Source: an uncultured Bacilli bacterium
GTDB taxonomy: Bacteria; Bacillota_I; Bacilli_A; RF39; UBA660
DNA: 64,000 bases
Direction of reading: 5' to 3'
Assembly: GCA_949451605.1 (NCBI GenBank)
Contig: CASTSB010000005.1
Span: 65,096 to 129,095, forward strand
Made by a program: the position numbers and the translations under genes. Of the stretch, positions 17,550-26,273 are shown piece by piece. The first letter of the stretch is position 1. Each line of letters starts with the position of its first letter. Below the pieces are notes generated by a model that was not told the origin of the DNA, made no database searches, and saw nothing but the letters and a program-made list of their open reading frames with translations.

Positions 17550-18434
17550 ATGGAAAAAATGAAAAAAATAATTATTTATACTGTATTATTAACAGTATTA
17601 TTAACTTTTTATATTTGTGGAATCAAAAACGTGCATGCTGACTCTGGATTTGATACAAGCTATGACTCTGGAAGTTCGTCATCAAGTGATTTCTCCTCCA
17701 GTGACTATTCATCCAGCTCATCTGGAAGCGGAAATACAGTTTTTACTATTTCTTATGATGAAGATCCAGAAGGTTTTATTATATTTACTATTTTAGTTGG
17801 AATAATATCTCTTAGTCCATTTGTATTTACAATTATTCTTATTAAGTTCACTACTAAAAATATAATTAATCATAAACCAAAAAAATATCTTTCAGATGAA
17901 ACTATAACAGAATATATAAAGAACTATAATAAAGAAGAATTTAATTCCGAAAGGTTTAAGGACTTTGTAGAAATACAAAATGCTTGGATGGAATTTGATT
18001 TAGAAACATTAAGAAAAAAATTAACCGATGAACTATATAATCAATATGAAATGCAACTTGATACTTTAAAGGCTAAAAATGAACAAAATATAATGCATGA
18101 TTTTAAGTTTAAAGATCTATATATAACAGATATAAAAGAAGAAAATGATAATATAATATTAACTTTAGAAATGACTACATCATTCTATGATTACATTGTA
18201 GGACAAGGACAAATTGTTAGAGGCAATAAAAAAGCCAAATTACATGTAAATTATGAAATGATATTTATATGTGCTAAAGAACCAAAATATGACACTTGTC
18301 CAAACTGTGGAGCAAAAATCAATAATAAATCTTCACAAAAATGTGAATATTGCAATTCATCAATAACAGCTATAGGAAAAGACTGGGTTCTTGCAAAAAA
18401 AGAAGTTCTAAGTCAATGGATAAAGAAGGTATAA
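17550..18434 (+). CDS. TIM44-like domain, zinc-ribbon membrane protein, copy 1
   Basis: 294 aa. Signal-like helix (about 5-27), a Ser/Gly-rich stretch starting DSGFDTSYDSG, a second membrane helix (about 72-97), then a TIM44-like domain (about 110-245; VEIQNAWMEFDLETLRKKL) and a four-cysteine zinc ribbon (CPNCGAKI...CEYCNSS). TIM44-like domains bind membranes or partner proteins; no enzyme function is visible. The second copy starts directly after the stop. A TGTTATAAT extended -10 lies at 17512-17520. AAGGAAG precedes the ATG. Confidence 0.75.
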   Translation: MEKMKKIIIYTVLLTVLLTFYICGIKNVHADSGFDTSYDSGSSSSSDFSSSDYSSSSSGSGNTVFTISYDEDPEGFIIFTILVGIISLSPFVFTIILIKFTTKNIINHKPKKYLSDETITEYIKNYNKEEFNSERFKDFVEIQNAWMEFDLETLRKKLTDELYNQYEMQLDTLKAKNEQNIMHDFKFKDLYITDIKEENDNIILTLEMTTSFYDYIVGQGQIVRGNKKAKLHVNYEMIFICAKEPKYDTCPNCGAKINNKSSQKCEYCNSSITAIGKDWVLAKKEVLSQWIKKV

Positions 18435-18435
18435 T

Positions 18436-19293
18436 ATGAAGAAAAAAACTAAAATAATATTTTTAACTGTTGTTGCAATTTTAACATTAGCAATCTATTA
18501 TATTCCAAATGTTAAAGCTGACTCTGGATTTGATGCAGACTACAGTTCAAGCTCAAGTAGTTCTTCTTCAAGTGGTTTTTCATCATCAAGAGGATCATCA
18601 TCAGGTTCTTCATTTTACATTCCTATTGAGCCAGAAGTAGCAATATTGTTATTAACTATTTCTCTTATTGCTATAATTGCATACTTTACTTATGCTTTAA
18701 AATTAATAGATAAAGAAATAGAAGAATTAGAAAATGAAAAATCATCTAAAGCTGATAAATTACCTGTTGATGAAATCAAAAAATATATAAAAGATTATAA
18801 AGAAGACATATTTGAAAATGATAGATATAATGATTTCGTAGAAATACAAAAAGCTTGGATGAATTTTGACTTAGAAACATTAAGAAACAAATTAACTGAT
18901 GAACTATATAATCAATATGAAATGCAACTTGATACTTTAAAACAAAAAAATCAAAAAAATGTAATGCATGACTTTACAAAAAAAGATATATTCATTTCAG
19001 ATATAAATAAAGAAAAAAACAACCTAATCATCACAGTATATTTAAAGACTTCTTTCTATGATTATATTACTCAAGATAATAAAGTTATTAGAGGAGATAA
19101 ACAATATAAATTAAATATGTTTTATAAATTAATATTTAAATCATCTTTAGAAAACGATGAAAAACACTGTCCAAATTGTGGCGCTAAGTTAAATAAAAAT
19201 GCTTCAGAAAAATGCAAATATTGTGGTTCAATTATCAATAAATCAAATAATAATTGGGTACTTGCAAAAAAAGAAGTAAAAAAACAAAGTTAA
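18436..19293 (+). CDS. TIM44-like domain, zinc-ribbon membrane protein, copy 2
   Basis: 285 aa paralogue of the preceding gene, same order: signal-like helix, Ser-rich stretch after DSGFDADY, membrane helix (about 68-90), TIM44-like domain and zinc ribbon (CPNCGAKL...CKYCGS). The TIM44 part is close to copy 1 (identical runs such as DELYNQYEMQLDTLK), so duplication is recent or under constraint. AAGGT lies 5 bases before the ATG inside the end of copy 1, showing coupling. Function unknown. Confidence 0.75.
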   Translation: MKKKTKIIFLTVVAILTLAIYYIPNVKADSGFDADYSSSSSSSSSSGFSSSRGSSSGSSFYIPIEPEVAILLLTISLIAIIAYFTYALKLIDKEIEELENEKSSKADKLPVDEIKKYIKDYKEDIFENDRYNDFVEIQKAWMNFDLETLRNKLTDELYNQYEMQLDTLKQKNQKNVMHDFTKKDIFISDINKEKNNLIITVYLKTSFYDYITQDNKVIRGDKQYKLNMFYKLIFKSSLENDEKHCPNCGAKLNKNASEKCKYCGSIINKSNNNWVLAKKEVKKQS

Positions 19294-19304
19294 TAGGAGA
19301 AAAT

Positions 19305-19841
19305 ATGACAATAGAAGATTTAAAGATAAAAGATAAAAGTTTTTCAGAAACAGACTTTATATCTAAAGTTGACAATACTTATATCATGTTACTGTCAAGT
19401 ATAATAAATCAAAATTTAGATAGAGTTAAACATAAATTAAGTAATAAACTTTATGAAAGATATTCAATAGTTATAAAAAAACTAAAAGCTAATAATGAAA
19501 AACAATTATATGATGAATTAAATGTTAAGTCAACACAAATAATTGATATTGATGAAACAGACAATGAATATATAATTAAAGTACTTTTAATATCTAGATA
19601 TATGGACTATAAAATTGATTTAAATACAAATATGTACAAATCTGGAATCAATGACCATAGAATAGAAATAAATAACTATTTAACATTTACAAAATTTAAA
19701 AGTACAAAAAATGAAGATATAGTAAAATATTGTCCTGGATGTGGTGGAAATATAGATAGTAATAATACAGGTGTTTGCAAATATTGTGGTAGTATTTACA
19801 ACACTAAAGACTATGATTGGATTTTATCAGATTTAAAATAA
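19305..19841 (+). CDS. TIM44-like/zinc-ribbon protein, copy 3 without membrane part
   Basis: 178 aa. Begins MTIEDLKIKDKSFSE with AGGAG upstream of ATG 19305. It contains only the TIM44-like part and the zinc ribbon (CPGCGGNI...CKYCGS); the signal helix, Ser-rich stretch and second helix of copies 1 and 2 are missing. It is more diverged and would be cytoplasmic. It may modulate the two membrane copies. A bidirectional terminator follows. Confidence 0.7.
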   Translation: MTIEDLKIKDKSFSETDFISKVDNTYIMLLSSIINQNLDRVKHKLSNKLYERYSIVIKKLKANNEKQLYDELNVKSTQIIDIDETDNEYIIKVLLISRYMDYKIDLNTNMYKSGINDHRIEINNYLTFTKFKSTKNEDIVKYCPGCGGNIDSNNTGVCKYCGSIYNTKDYDWILSDLK

Positions 19842-19870
19842 AAAGAGTTGAAATTATATCAACTCTTCTA
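19841..19870. terminator. Bidirectional terminator, TIM44 cluster / engB
   Basis: Stem AAGAGTTGA/TCAACTCTT (19843-19851/19859-19867) with a 7-base loop; it contains the engB stop codon. Confidence 0.75.
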
Positions 19871-20435
19871 TTTTTCTCAAAACTTCCTTTACTCCCAATT
19901 TAGTTACGCTAGAAAATACTACTAAATCATCTCCAACAACTAAATCCATTGTTTCAAGAATTACTTTTAAATTCTTTTCCTTTTTACTACCTGGAACTTT
20001 GTCAGCCTTTGTAGCAATTACAGTTACAGGAAGATTATAATACTTTAAAAAGTTATACATTAATAAATCATCTTCAGTAGGCTTTATACGATAATCAATT
20101 AACATAAATACTCTTTTTAATTCATCTCTTTTTTCAAGATATTCTTCAATCATCATTCCAAACTTTGATTGAGTTTTTTTATCAACTGCAGCATATCCAT
20201 AACCAGGTACATCAATTAAATAAAATTTATCATTTACACCATAAAAATTAAGAGTTTGTGTTTTTCCAGGACGAGATGATGTATGAGCAAGATTCTTTCG
20301 AGAAAGAATTGCATTAATAAAACTACTCTTTCCAACATTACTACGCCCTACTAGCAAGAACTCTGCTCTACCATTATCCGGATACTGACTTCTTCTAGCA
20401 GCAATAATATCTAAATTAGCTTCTTTGATTACCAT
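19854..20435 (-). CDS. engB: Ribosome biogenesis GTPase EngB (YsxC)
   Basis: 193 aa GTPase for large-subunit assembly. G1 is GRSNVGKSSFINA, followed by SSRPGKTQTLNFY, DVPGYGYA (G3) and ATKADKV (G4), all typical of EngB/YsxC. ATG 20435 (MVIKEANL) is chosen because AGGAG lies 8 bases upstream; upstream ATG/GTG codons are too close. It follows nrnA by 11 bases. Confidence 0.95.
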   Translation of the reverse strand: MVIKEANLDIIAARRSQYPDNGRAEFLLVGRSNVGKSSFINAILSRKNLAHTSSRPGKTQTLNFYGVNDKFYLIDVPGYGYAAVDKKTQSKFGMMIEEYLEKRDELKRVFMLIDYRIKPTEDDLLMYNFLKYYNLPVTVIATKADKVPGSKKEKNLKVILETMDLVVGDDLVVFSSVTKLGVKEVLRKIEELI

Positions 20436-20446
20436 ATACATCACTC

Positions 20447-21391
20447 CTATAATACTTCATTATATTCTTTTAAATGTTCATCTAAAGCACGAATTATTTT
20501 CATAGCTTCATCAAAGCTTTTAACCTTTATTCCAGAAGCAAACTTATGTCCACCTCCGCCAAAACTCTCAGCAATCTTATTAATTTCTGGCCCTCTTGAA
20601 CGAATAGAAATCCTAATTTGATCATTCTTTAAATCTTCAGTCATAGTAACCCAAACTAAAACTTCTTTAATAAAATTAAAATTATTTATCATATTACCAG
20701 CAGATGCACTATCTACTTCAAATTGATTAATTACTTCATCAGTAATTTGAATATAGCCTAAGCCATTAGCTGTTACATTCATATTAAGAGAAATATAACC
20801 TTCTAATCTTACTTCATTCATTGGTCTTAAATATAACTTTTGATATCCTTCACTTAAACTAAATGGATACTTTTTTAAAAATTCTGAAACTAAACCAAAA
20901 GTTTCAAAAGTACAACTATCAAATAAAAATCTATTTGAATCACTAACTAAACCTAAATATAATGTTTGAGCAATTATTTCATTACATTTCAATGGACTAT
21001 TTAAAATGAAATCCATTAATATCTCGCATACGGAGCAAGCTGAATCACGAATATACTCTAAATCACAAAACTTTTCTACAAACGGATGGTGATCAATCTT
21101 AATTTTATAAGCAAATTGAGAAAAATCAACTGAATCAACTCTTTTTTGATCTGGAGTATCAGTAACAATAAGTAAAGCATTATTAACTTTTTCTAATTTG
21201 TCTAATTTTCCTAGCTTAGTAAATTTAACACTTCCAGTACCAATTGCGATAACATGTTTATTAGGGAAAGTTAATTTTATTGCATCTCTAAGAGCAATTT
21301 GACTACACAAAGCATCAGGATCTAACCCAATATGTCTAGCAATCACAATTGTATCATATTCTTCTATTTTTTTATAAATACTCTCAAACAT
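20447..21391 (-). CDS. nrnA: DHH-family nanoRNase / pAp phosphatase NrnA
   Basis: 314 aa. Degrades 2-5-nt RNAs and converts 3'-phosphoadenosine 5'-phosphate to AMP. DHH motifs: LDPDALCSQIAL, VTDTPD, IKIDHHP; the DHHA1 substrate domain ends with GGGGHKFASG. Motif I reads HIGLDPDA where many members have H-x-x-P-D-x-D; the metal-binding Asp residues remain. AGGAAA precedes the ATG. It lies 10 bases after ackA, so these may be co-transcribed. Confidence 0.9.
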   Translation of the reverse strand: MFESIYKKIEEYDTIVIARHIGLDPDALCSQIALRDAIKLTFPNKHVIAIGTGSVKFTKLGKLDKLEKVNNALLIVTDTPDQKRVDSVDFSQFAYKIKIDHHPFVEKFCDLEYIRDSACSVCEILMDFILNSPLKCNEIIAQTLYLGLVSDSNRFLFDSCTFETFGLVSEFLKKYPFSLSEGYQKLYLRPMNEVRLEGYISLNMNVTANGLGYIQITDEVINQFEVDSASAGNMINNFNFIKEVLVWVTMTEDLKNDQIRISIRSRGPEINKIAESFGGGGHKFASGIKVKSFDEAMKIIRALDEHLKEYNEVL

Positions 21392-21401
21392 TACACATTT
21401 C

Positions 21402-22586
21402 CTATCTATTTTTAATTAAATTTAAAGTATCTCTTGCTATCATTAATTCTTCATCAGTTGGAACTATATATACGTCAATTTTAGAATCATCAGTACTGAT
21501 TTTTAAAGTCTCACCACGACCATTATTTAAATCTAAATCTATTTTTACTCCAAGACAAGCTAATCTCTCACATACTTCTCTTCTAATTGGTACACTATTT
21601 TCTCCAACTCCCGCAGTAAATACAATTGCATCAGCTCCACCAAGTAAAACATAATACTGAGCTATATAATCAACTATTCTTCTAACATATTTTCCTCTTG
21701 CAGTTAAAACTTGTTCATCACCTTCATCACATTTAGAAACAATATCTCTCATGTCAGAACTAAATTCACTCATACCAAGAAGTCCACTACTTTTATTTAA
21801 GTCATCCAAAACTTCTCCAACATTTTTACCTTCTTTTTCCATAACATAAGGAATAATTGAAGGATCAATATCTCCAGAACGTGTACCCATCATAATTCCT
21901 GCAAGTGGAGTAAATCCCATTGTAGTATCAATACTCTTCATATCTTTAATAGCACAAATACTACCACCATTACCAATATGACAACTAATTAATTTAAAAT
22001 CTTCACGACCTAAAATATCTTTCATTGCATTCGCAATATATTTATGACTTGTTCCATGAAAACCATATTTTCTAACACCATATTCTTTATACCATTTATA
22101 AGGTACTGGATAAAGATAAGCTTCCTCATCCATAGTTTGATGAAATGCAGTATCAAATACAACTGCCATTGGCACATTTGGCAACACTTCTTTAAAAGCC
22201 CTAATTCCAAGAACATTAGCAGGGTTATGAAGTGGAGCAAATTCTTTATATTCCTCTAAATCAGAAATAACAGTATCATTAACTAATACTGATTCAGAAT
22301 ATTTATCTTTACCATGAACTATACGATGTCCTACTCCATCTATTTCTTCTAATGATTTAATAATTTCTAAATCAATTAATTTTTCTAATAAAACTTTAAC
22401 CGCATCAGTATGAGTATTTAGCTCTATTTCTTGTTGTAATTTTTCCCCATTAAATTTTATTGTATAAGAACTTCCTTCTATACCAATTCTTTCGAAAAGA
22501 CCACTTGCAATAACCTTTTCTTCCTTCATATCGAATAAACTAAATTTTAAGGAACTACTTCCTGTATTAATAGATATAATCTTCAT
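21402..22586 (-). CDS. ackA: Acetate kinase, copy 1
   Basis: 394 aa. Makes ATP and acetate from acetyl phosphate, the last step of fermentative acetate production. All catalytic markers are seen: N7 in INTGSSSLKF, VHGKDKYS, LAPLHNPAN, FDTAFHQTM, KYGFHGTSHKY, CHIGNGGS, MGTRSGDID, and the C-terminal DEELMIARDT. GGAGAG precedes the ATG. A second full copy lies 100 bases upstream in the same direction, separated by a terminator. Confidence 0.96.
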   Translation of the reverse strand: MKIISINTGSSSLKFSLFDMKEEKVIASGLFERIGIEGSSYTIKFNGEKLQQEIELNTHTDAVKVLLEKLIDLEIIKSLEEIDGVGHRIVHGKDKYSESVLVNDTVISDLEEYKEFAPLHNPANVLGIRAFKEVLPNVPMAVVFDTAFHQTMDEEAYLYPVPYKWYKEYGVRKYGFHGTSHKYIANAMKDILGREDFKLISCHIGNGGSICAIKDMKSIDTTMGFTPLAGIMMGTRSGDIDPSIIPYVMEKEGKNVGEVLDDLNKSSGLLGMSEFSSDMRDIVSKCDEGDEQVLTARGKYVRRIVDYIAQYYVLLGGADAIVFTAGVGENSVPIRREVCERLACLGVKIDLDLNNGRGETLKISTDDSKIDVYIVPTDEELMIARDTLNLIKNR

Positions 22587-22649
22587 TAAATTCTCTCCTT
22601 CAAATCAAATCTATTAATATTATACTACAAGGAAATAAATATTTAAAGT

Positions 22650-22680
22650 AAAAGAAAAAACTAGATAATTTCTAGTTTAT
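22650..22680 (-). terminator. Terminator between the two acetate kinase genes
   Basis: Stem AAACTAGA/TCTAGTTT (22658-22665/22671-22678), then TTTTCTTTT on the minus strand. Confidence 0.75.
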
Positions 22681-22686
22681 TAACTC

Positions 22687-23871
22687 TTAGCATAATTCAA
22701 AAGTATCTCTTGCTATCATCAACTCTTCATCAGTTGCTAAAACATATACTGGTATTTTTGAAGTATCTTTAGTAATGATTCCTTCAACACCTTTTCTTGT
22801 CATAGTATTATTATTTTTCTCTTCATCAAGTTCAATTCCTAAAGCTGATAATTTTTTTAGTACTTCTGCTCTAATAATGGAATCATTTTCTCCACCACCA
22901 GCAGTAAATACTATTGAATCAACTACTCCGCCTAATTTAACATAATATCTTGCAATATAATCAACAATTCTATTAGTATACATATCTATTGCTAATATAA
23001 CTTTTCCTTCTTTAGCTTCGAATGCTTGATCAATATCTCTTAAATCACTCATTCCAGCAATACCTTCTAAACCGCTATATTTATTAAGTCTATTTTCCAT
23101 CCATTCAAGATTTCTTTCTTCTTTTTTCATAACATAATTAAGGATAGAATAATCAATATCTCCAGAACGTGTACCCATCATAATACCTGCATTTGGAGTA
23201 AATCCCATTGAAGTATCAACACATTTACCCTCTTTTACTGCAGTTATACTACCACCATTTCCAATATGACAAATAATTAAATTTGGTTTTTTATTTAAAA
23301 CTTCAGTCATCTTTTCAGTAATAAATTTATGACTTAAACCATGAAAACCATATTTTCTTACATCATATTTTATATACCATTCATATGGAATTGCATAAAG
23401 ATAAGTTGCTTCATCCATAGTTTGATGAAATGCAGTATCAAAACATGCAATCATTTTAGCATTTGGTATACTATTTTTAAAAGCATAAATTCCTTTTAGA
23501 GCTGCCGGATTGTGAAGTGGAGCAAGCTCAGATATTCTTTCAATTTCATGTAAAACTTTATCATTAATAACTACACTTTTAGAATACTTATTTCCTCCAT
23601 GAACTACTCTATGCCCAACAGCTTCTATTTCATCTAAACTTTTAACACAACCATTTTCTACTAAAACTTTTGAAAGAATTTCCACGGCATCCTTATGATC
23701 ATTTATTGGCGCTTCTACTGTAACTTTTTCATTATTCATTCTAGTAGTATAAAAAGAACCTGTATCTCCAATACGCTCAAATGTTCCTTTAATAATTAAT
23801 TTTTCTTCAGGCATATCATATAGTCTAAATTTTAATGAACTACTACCTGCATTAATACTTAATAATTTCAT
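22687..23871 (-). CDS. ackA: Acetate kinase, copy 2
   Basis: 394 aa, same length as copy 1 and complete: N7 in INAGSSSLKF, VHGGNKYS, LAPLHNPAA, FDTAFHQTM, KYGFHGLSHK, CHIGNGGS, MGTRSGDID, DEELMIARDT. The loop around residue 280 reads GIAGMSDLRDI, one residue shorter than copy 1. The two differ enough along the chain to be an old duplication. No phosphotransacetylase gene is next to either. AAGGGATG precedes the ATG. A different short-chain acyl substrate is possible but not indicated. Confidence 0.94.
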   Translation of the reverse strand: MKLLSINAGSSSLKFRLYDMPEEKLIIKGTFERIGDTGSFYTTRMNNEKVTVEAPINDHKDAVEILSKVLVENGCVKSLDEIEAVGHRVVHGGNKYSKSVVINDKVLHEIERISELAPLHNPAALKGIYAFKNSIPNAKMIACFDTAFHQTMDEATYLYAIPYEWYIKYDVRKYGFHGLSHKFITEKMTEVLNKKPNLIICHIGNGGSITAVKEGKCVDTSMGFTPNAGIMMGTRSGDIDYSILNYVMKKEERNLEWMENRLNKYSGLEGIAGMSDLRDIDQAFEAKEGKVILAIDMYTNRIVDYIARYYVKLGGVVDSIVFTAGGGENDSIIRAEVLKKLSALGIELDEEKNNNTMTRKGVEGIITKDTSKIPVYVLATDEELMIARDTFELC

Positions 23872-23929
23872 ATATTTTCATCCCTTTCAAGTTAAGGATA
23901 AAATAACAAAAATCACTTCAAAAGTCAAT

Positions 23930-23966
23930 GAAAAAGGATAGAATATCTAACCATTCTATCCTTTTA
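23930..23966 (-). terminator. Terminator after the SASP gene
   Basis: Long stem AAAAGGATAGAAT/ATTCTATCCTTTT (23932-23944/23953-23965) ending in T on the minus strand. Confidence 0.8.
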
Positions 23967-23979
23967 ATAAATCTAATTA

Positions 23980-24240
23980 TTATTTGCTTGAAGAATTATT
24001 ACTTTTTGAACTTGAGTTTTTTGATTTATTCATACCCATTTCAACTAATCTTTTAGTAATTTCTCCACCAACACGTCCATTTTCTGCACTTGTTGCTGAA
24101 GCTCCTAAGTTTACACCAAATTCATTAGCAATTTCATATTTCATATCTTCAACAGCCTTTTTAGATCCTGGAACAGATGTTTTTGACTTAGAAGCTGCGA
24201 TTTTTGCTTTTGTTGCATTTGATTTTCTACCTCTTGCCAT
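23980..24240 (-). CDS. Small acid-soluble spore protein, alpha/beta type
   Basis: 86 aa DNA-coating protein of the dormant spore. Family hallmarks: [13 protein letters not shown] (the cut site of the germination protease GPR lies in KYEIA) and the second motif [16 protein letters not shown]. The N-terminus ([13 protein letters not shown]) is longer and more basic than in Bacillus, and the tail is a Ser/Asn/Lys run. GGAGGTG precedes the ATG. A CATTCTA at 24259-24265 resembles the -10 of the forespore factor SigG; its -35 is poor. Confidence 0.93.
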   Translation of the reverse strand: MARGRKSNATKAKIAASKSKTSVPGSKKAVEDMKYEIANEFGVNLGASATSAENGRVGGEITKRLVEMGMNKSKNSSSKSNNSSSK

Positions 24241-24294
24241 AATTTCACCTCCTAATGTTAGAATGCGAAATTTTTCTGTTTTAATACCTAAAAT

Positions 24295-25482
24295 TTACAA
24301 TAAATCAGAAAATTCATTATTTTCTTGTGAACTAACTTTGATTGTATTTATATTTTCAACAGCTTCATCTATTAAAGTACTATAATCAAACTTTTCTTCT
24401 TCAAATACAGCTGTATCATATTTTGGATTAATTGCAGGATGTTTAGGAACAAAAACAGTACAACAATCTTCATAAGGTAAAATACTTGTTTCATAAGTGT
24501 CAATTTTTCTCGCAATATCAATAATTTCTAGTTTATCTAAACAAGCTACTGGTCTTATTACAGGCATATTTGTAACACTATTAATTACTGACATACTTGT
24601 AAGAGTTTGAGAAGCAACTTGACCAATTGATTCTCCATTTATAATCACATATCCTTTATGCCTTTTACAAATATTTTCCATAATACGATACATCATTCTT
24701 CGCATTATTGTAATACAATAGTCACTTCTACAATTTTTATAAATTTTCTCTTGAATTTTTGTAAAATTTACAACATGTAAATTAATACTATCTGTATATT
24801 CAGCTAGTTTTTTTGTCAAATCAATAACCTTATTTCTTGCTTCTATACTTGTATGAGGGATAGCTTCAAAATACACACACTCTAACTTTACACCACGCTT
24901 CATAGCTAAATATCCAGCAACAGGAGAATCAATACCACCACTAAGCATAAGCATACCAGTTGACTGCGTTCCAACAGGATATCCACCACTTCCAAAATAT
25001 TCAGAAGAATAGATATAAGTATTATTCTCTCTAATTTCTACTTTTATTAATAAATCAGGATTATGAACATCTACTATACTTCCTGAAACATTTTTAAGTA
25101 TATGGCCTCCTAATACATTATTTACTTCATAACTATGTAAAGGAAATTCTTTATTACTTCTTTTAGTCTCTATTTTAAAAGATTTAAAATTAGCATTTTC
25201 CGCAAATTCTAAAACCGTATTTTTAATTTTTTCTATATCATTAGAAACAATAGTAGCAATATTATATTTATGAATTCCAAACACCTTATCAATACAAGAT
25301 TTTACTTCTTCTAACTCACTATCTAAAAATTCTATATACATATGTGCTCTATCTTTTCTAATTTGCACATTATATTTTTTTAATTTATTAGTAATATTTT
25401 TATATAAAGTATTTATAAAGAAATTCCTATTTCCTTTTTTTGTACTTAATTCCCCATATTTAATTAAAATAACTTTATCCAT
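24295..25482 (-). CDS. thiI: tRNA 4-thiouridine synthase ThiI
   Basis: 395 aa. Adenylates and thiolates U8 of tRNA; may also serve thiamine thiazole sulfur transfer. N-terminal ferredoxin-like and THUMP parts are followed by the PP-loop LMLSGGIDSPVAGYL (about residues 178-192) and the GESIGQVASQTL motif. No rhodanese domain is present, as in Bacillus ThiI, where a dedicated cysteine desulfurase delivers sulfur; none is adjacent here. GGAGG precedes ATG 25482; the longer frame to 25512 has no site. Confidence 0.95.
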   Translation of the reverse strand: MDKVILIKYGELSTKKGNRNFFINTLYKNITNKLKKYNVQIRKDRAHMYIEFLDSELEEVKSCIDKVFGIHKYNIATIVSNDIEKIKNTVLEFAENANFKSFKIETKRSNKEFPLHSYEVNNVLGGHILKNVSGSIVDVHNPDLLIKVEIRENNTYIYSSEYFGSGGYPVGTQSTGMLMLSGGIDSPVAGYLAMKRGVKLECVYFEAIPHTSIEARNKVIDLTKKLAEYTDSINLHVVNFTKIQEKIYKNCRSDYCITIMRRMMYRIMENICKRHKGYVIINGESIGQVASQTLTSMSVINSVTNMPVIRPVACLDKLEIIDIARKIDTYETSILPYEDCCTVFVPKHPAINPKYDTAVFEEEKFDYSTLIDEAVENINTIKVSSQENNEFSDLL

Positions 25483-25529
25483 AAAGACCTCCAAACAGAC
25501 ATATTTTAGCACAAAAATAGATTTTTATA

Positions 25530-25557
25530 AAGAAAAAAGATTGAATAATCAATCTTA
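25530..25557 (-). terminator. Terminator after the acidic protein gene
   Basis: Stem AAGATTGA/TCAATCTT with a 4-base loop (25537-25556), then TTTTCTTT on the minus strand. Confidence 0.75.
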
Positions 25558-26181
25558 AATTATTTCCTCATCATTAGTAGGAATAACAAAGCTCTCCTCA
25601 TAGGCTCCTTCAACATTAATAGGGCTATAATAATCAGTAGCACTTGATGCATTTTCCTCACTATTAACTACATTACTATATTTACTATTCTCATTTTCTA
25701 AATCATAATCAATAGATACCTCTTCATAAACCTCTTTAGGTGGCTCTTCTAAAGATTCATCTTTTTCAGTAACTGGATTATCAATTAATATATTTTGATT
25801 AAGATCTATTAAGTCATATATATCTAAATCATTCTTAGGCTTTAATTCAATTTCTGATGAATTTTCTAAAGTATTAGCTTCATTGTTATCTATAACACTA
25901 TTAGAATAATCTAAATCCATGTCTTCATTTAAAACAGGAAAAACAACTGGATCCATTTTAATTTCAATAGGAGTTGCCATCTCATTTATTATAGGTGCAG
26001 TATTAACTTCACTATTTACAATAATTTGAGGCTCTTCTCTTACAGCTTGTTCGTTATCATTTATAACATTAACAATAGAAGGCATATCTTGAAAAACATC
26101 CCCTTCACTAAAACCAGCATTATAGTTTTTATCAAAAACTGATTCTTGTAAATCATTACTTTCTAAATTATTTTGATCCAT
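25555..26181 (-). CDS. Acidic, probably disordered protein
   Basis: 208 aa, very rich in Glu, Asp, Asn and Ser, no membrane helix, no cysteine. No domain recognised; the composition suggests an unstructured linker or scaffold protein. GAGGTGAT precedes the ATG. It lies just downstream of ezrA but a terminator separates them. A role in division is only a guess from position. Confidence 0.5.
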   Translation of the reverse strand: MDQNNLESNDLQESVFDKNYNAGFSEGDVFQDMPSIVNVINDNEQAVREEPQIIVNSEVNTAPIINEMATPIEIKMDPVVFPVLNEDMDLDYSNSVIDNNEANTLENSSEIELKPKNDLDIYDLIDLNQNILIDNPVTEKDESLEEPPKEVYEEVSIDYDLENENSKYSNVVNSEENASSATDYYSPINVEGAYEESFVIPTNDEEII

Positions 26182-26244
26182 AATATCACCTCATATTTGA
26201 CTATATCCTATATTTATACTAACATAAATATTTCTAAAAACAAA

Positions 26245-26273
26245 CTAAAAAAGATGACTACATGTCATCTTTA
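26245..26273 (-). terminator. Terminator after ezrA
   Basis: Stem AAAGATGAC/GTCATCTTT (26250-26258/26264-26272), then a T run on the minus strand; overlaps the ezrA stop. Confidence 0.75.

Noticed and set aside
22022-22259. Short frames on both strands inside acetate kinase copy 1
   Set aside because: Both lie within the well-supported ackA frame and have low-complexity, codon-shadow sequence.
22687-23871. Butyrate kinase for acetate kinase copy 2
   Set aside because: Length (394 aa) and all motifs are those of acetate kinase; butyrate kinases are shorter (about 355 aa) and differ at these motifs.
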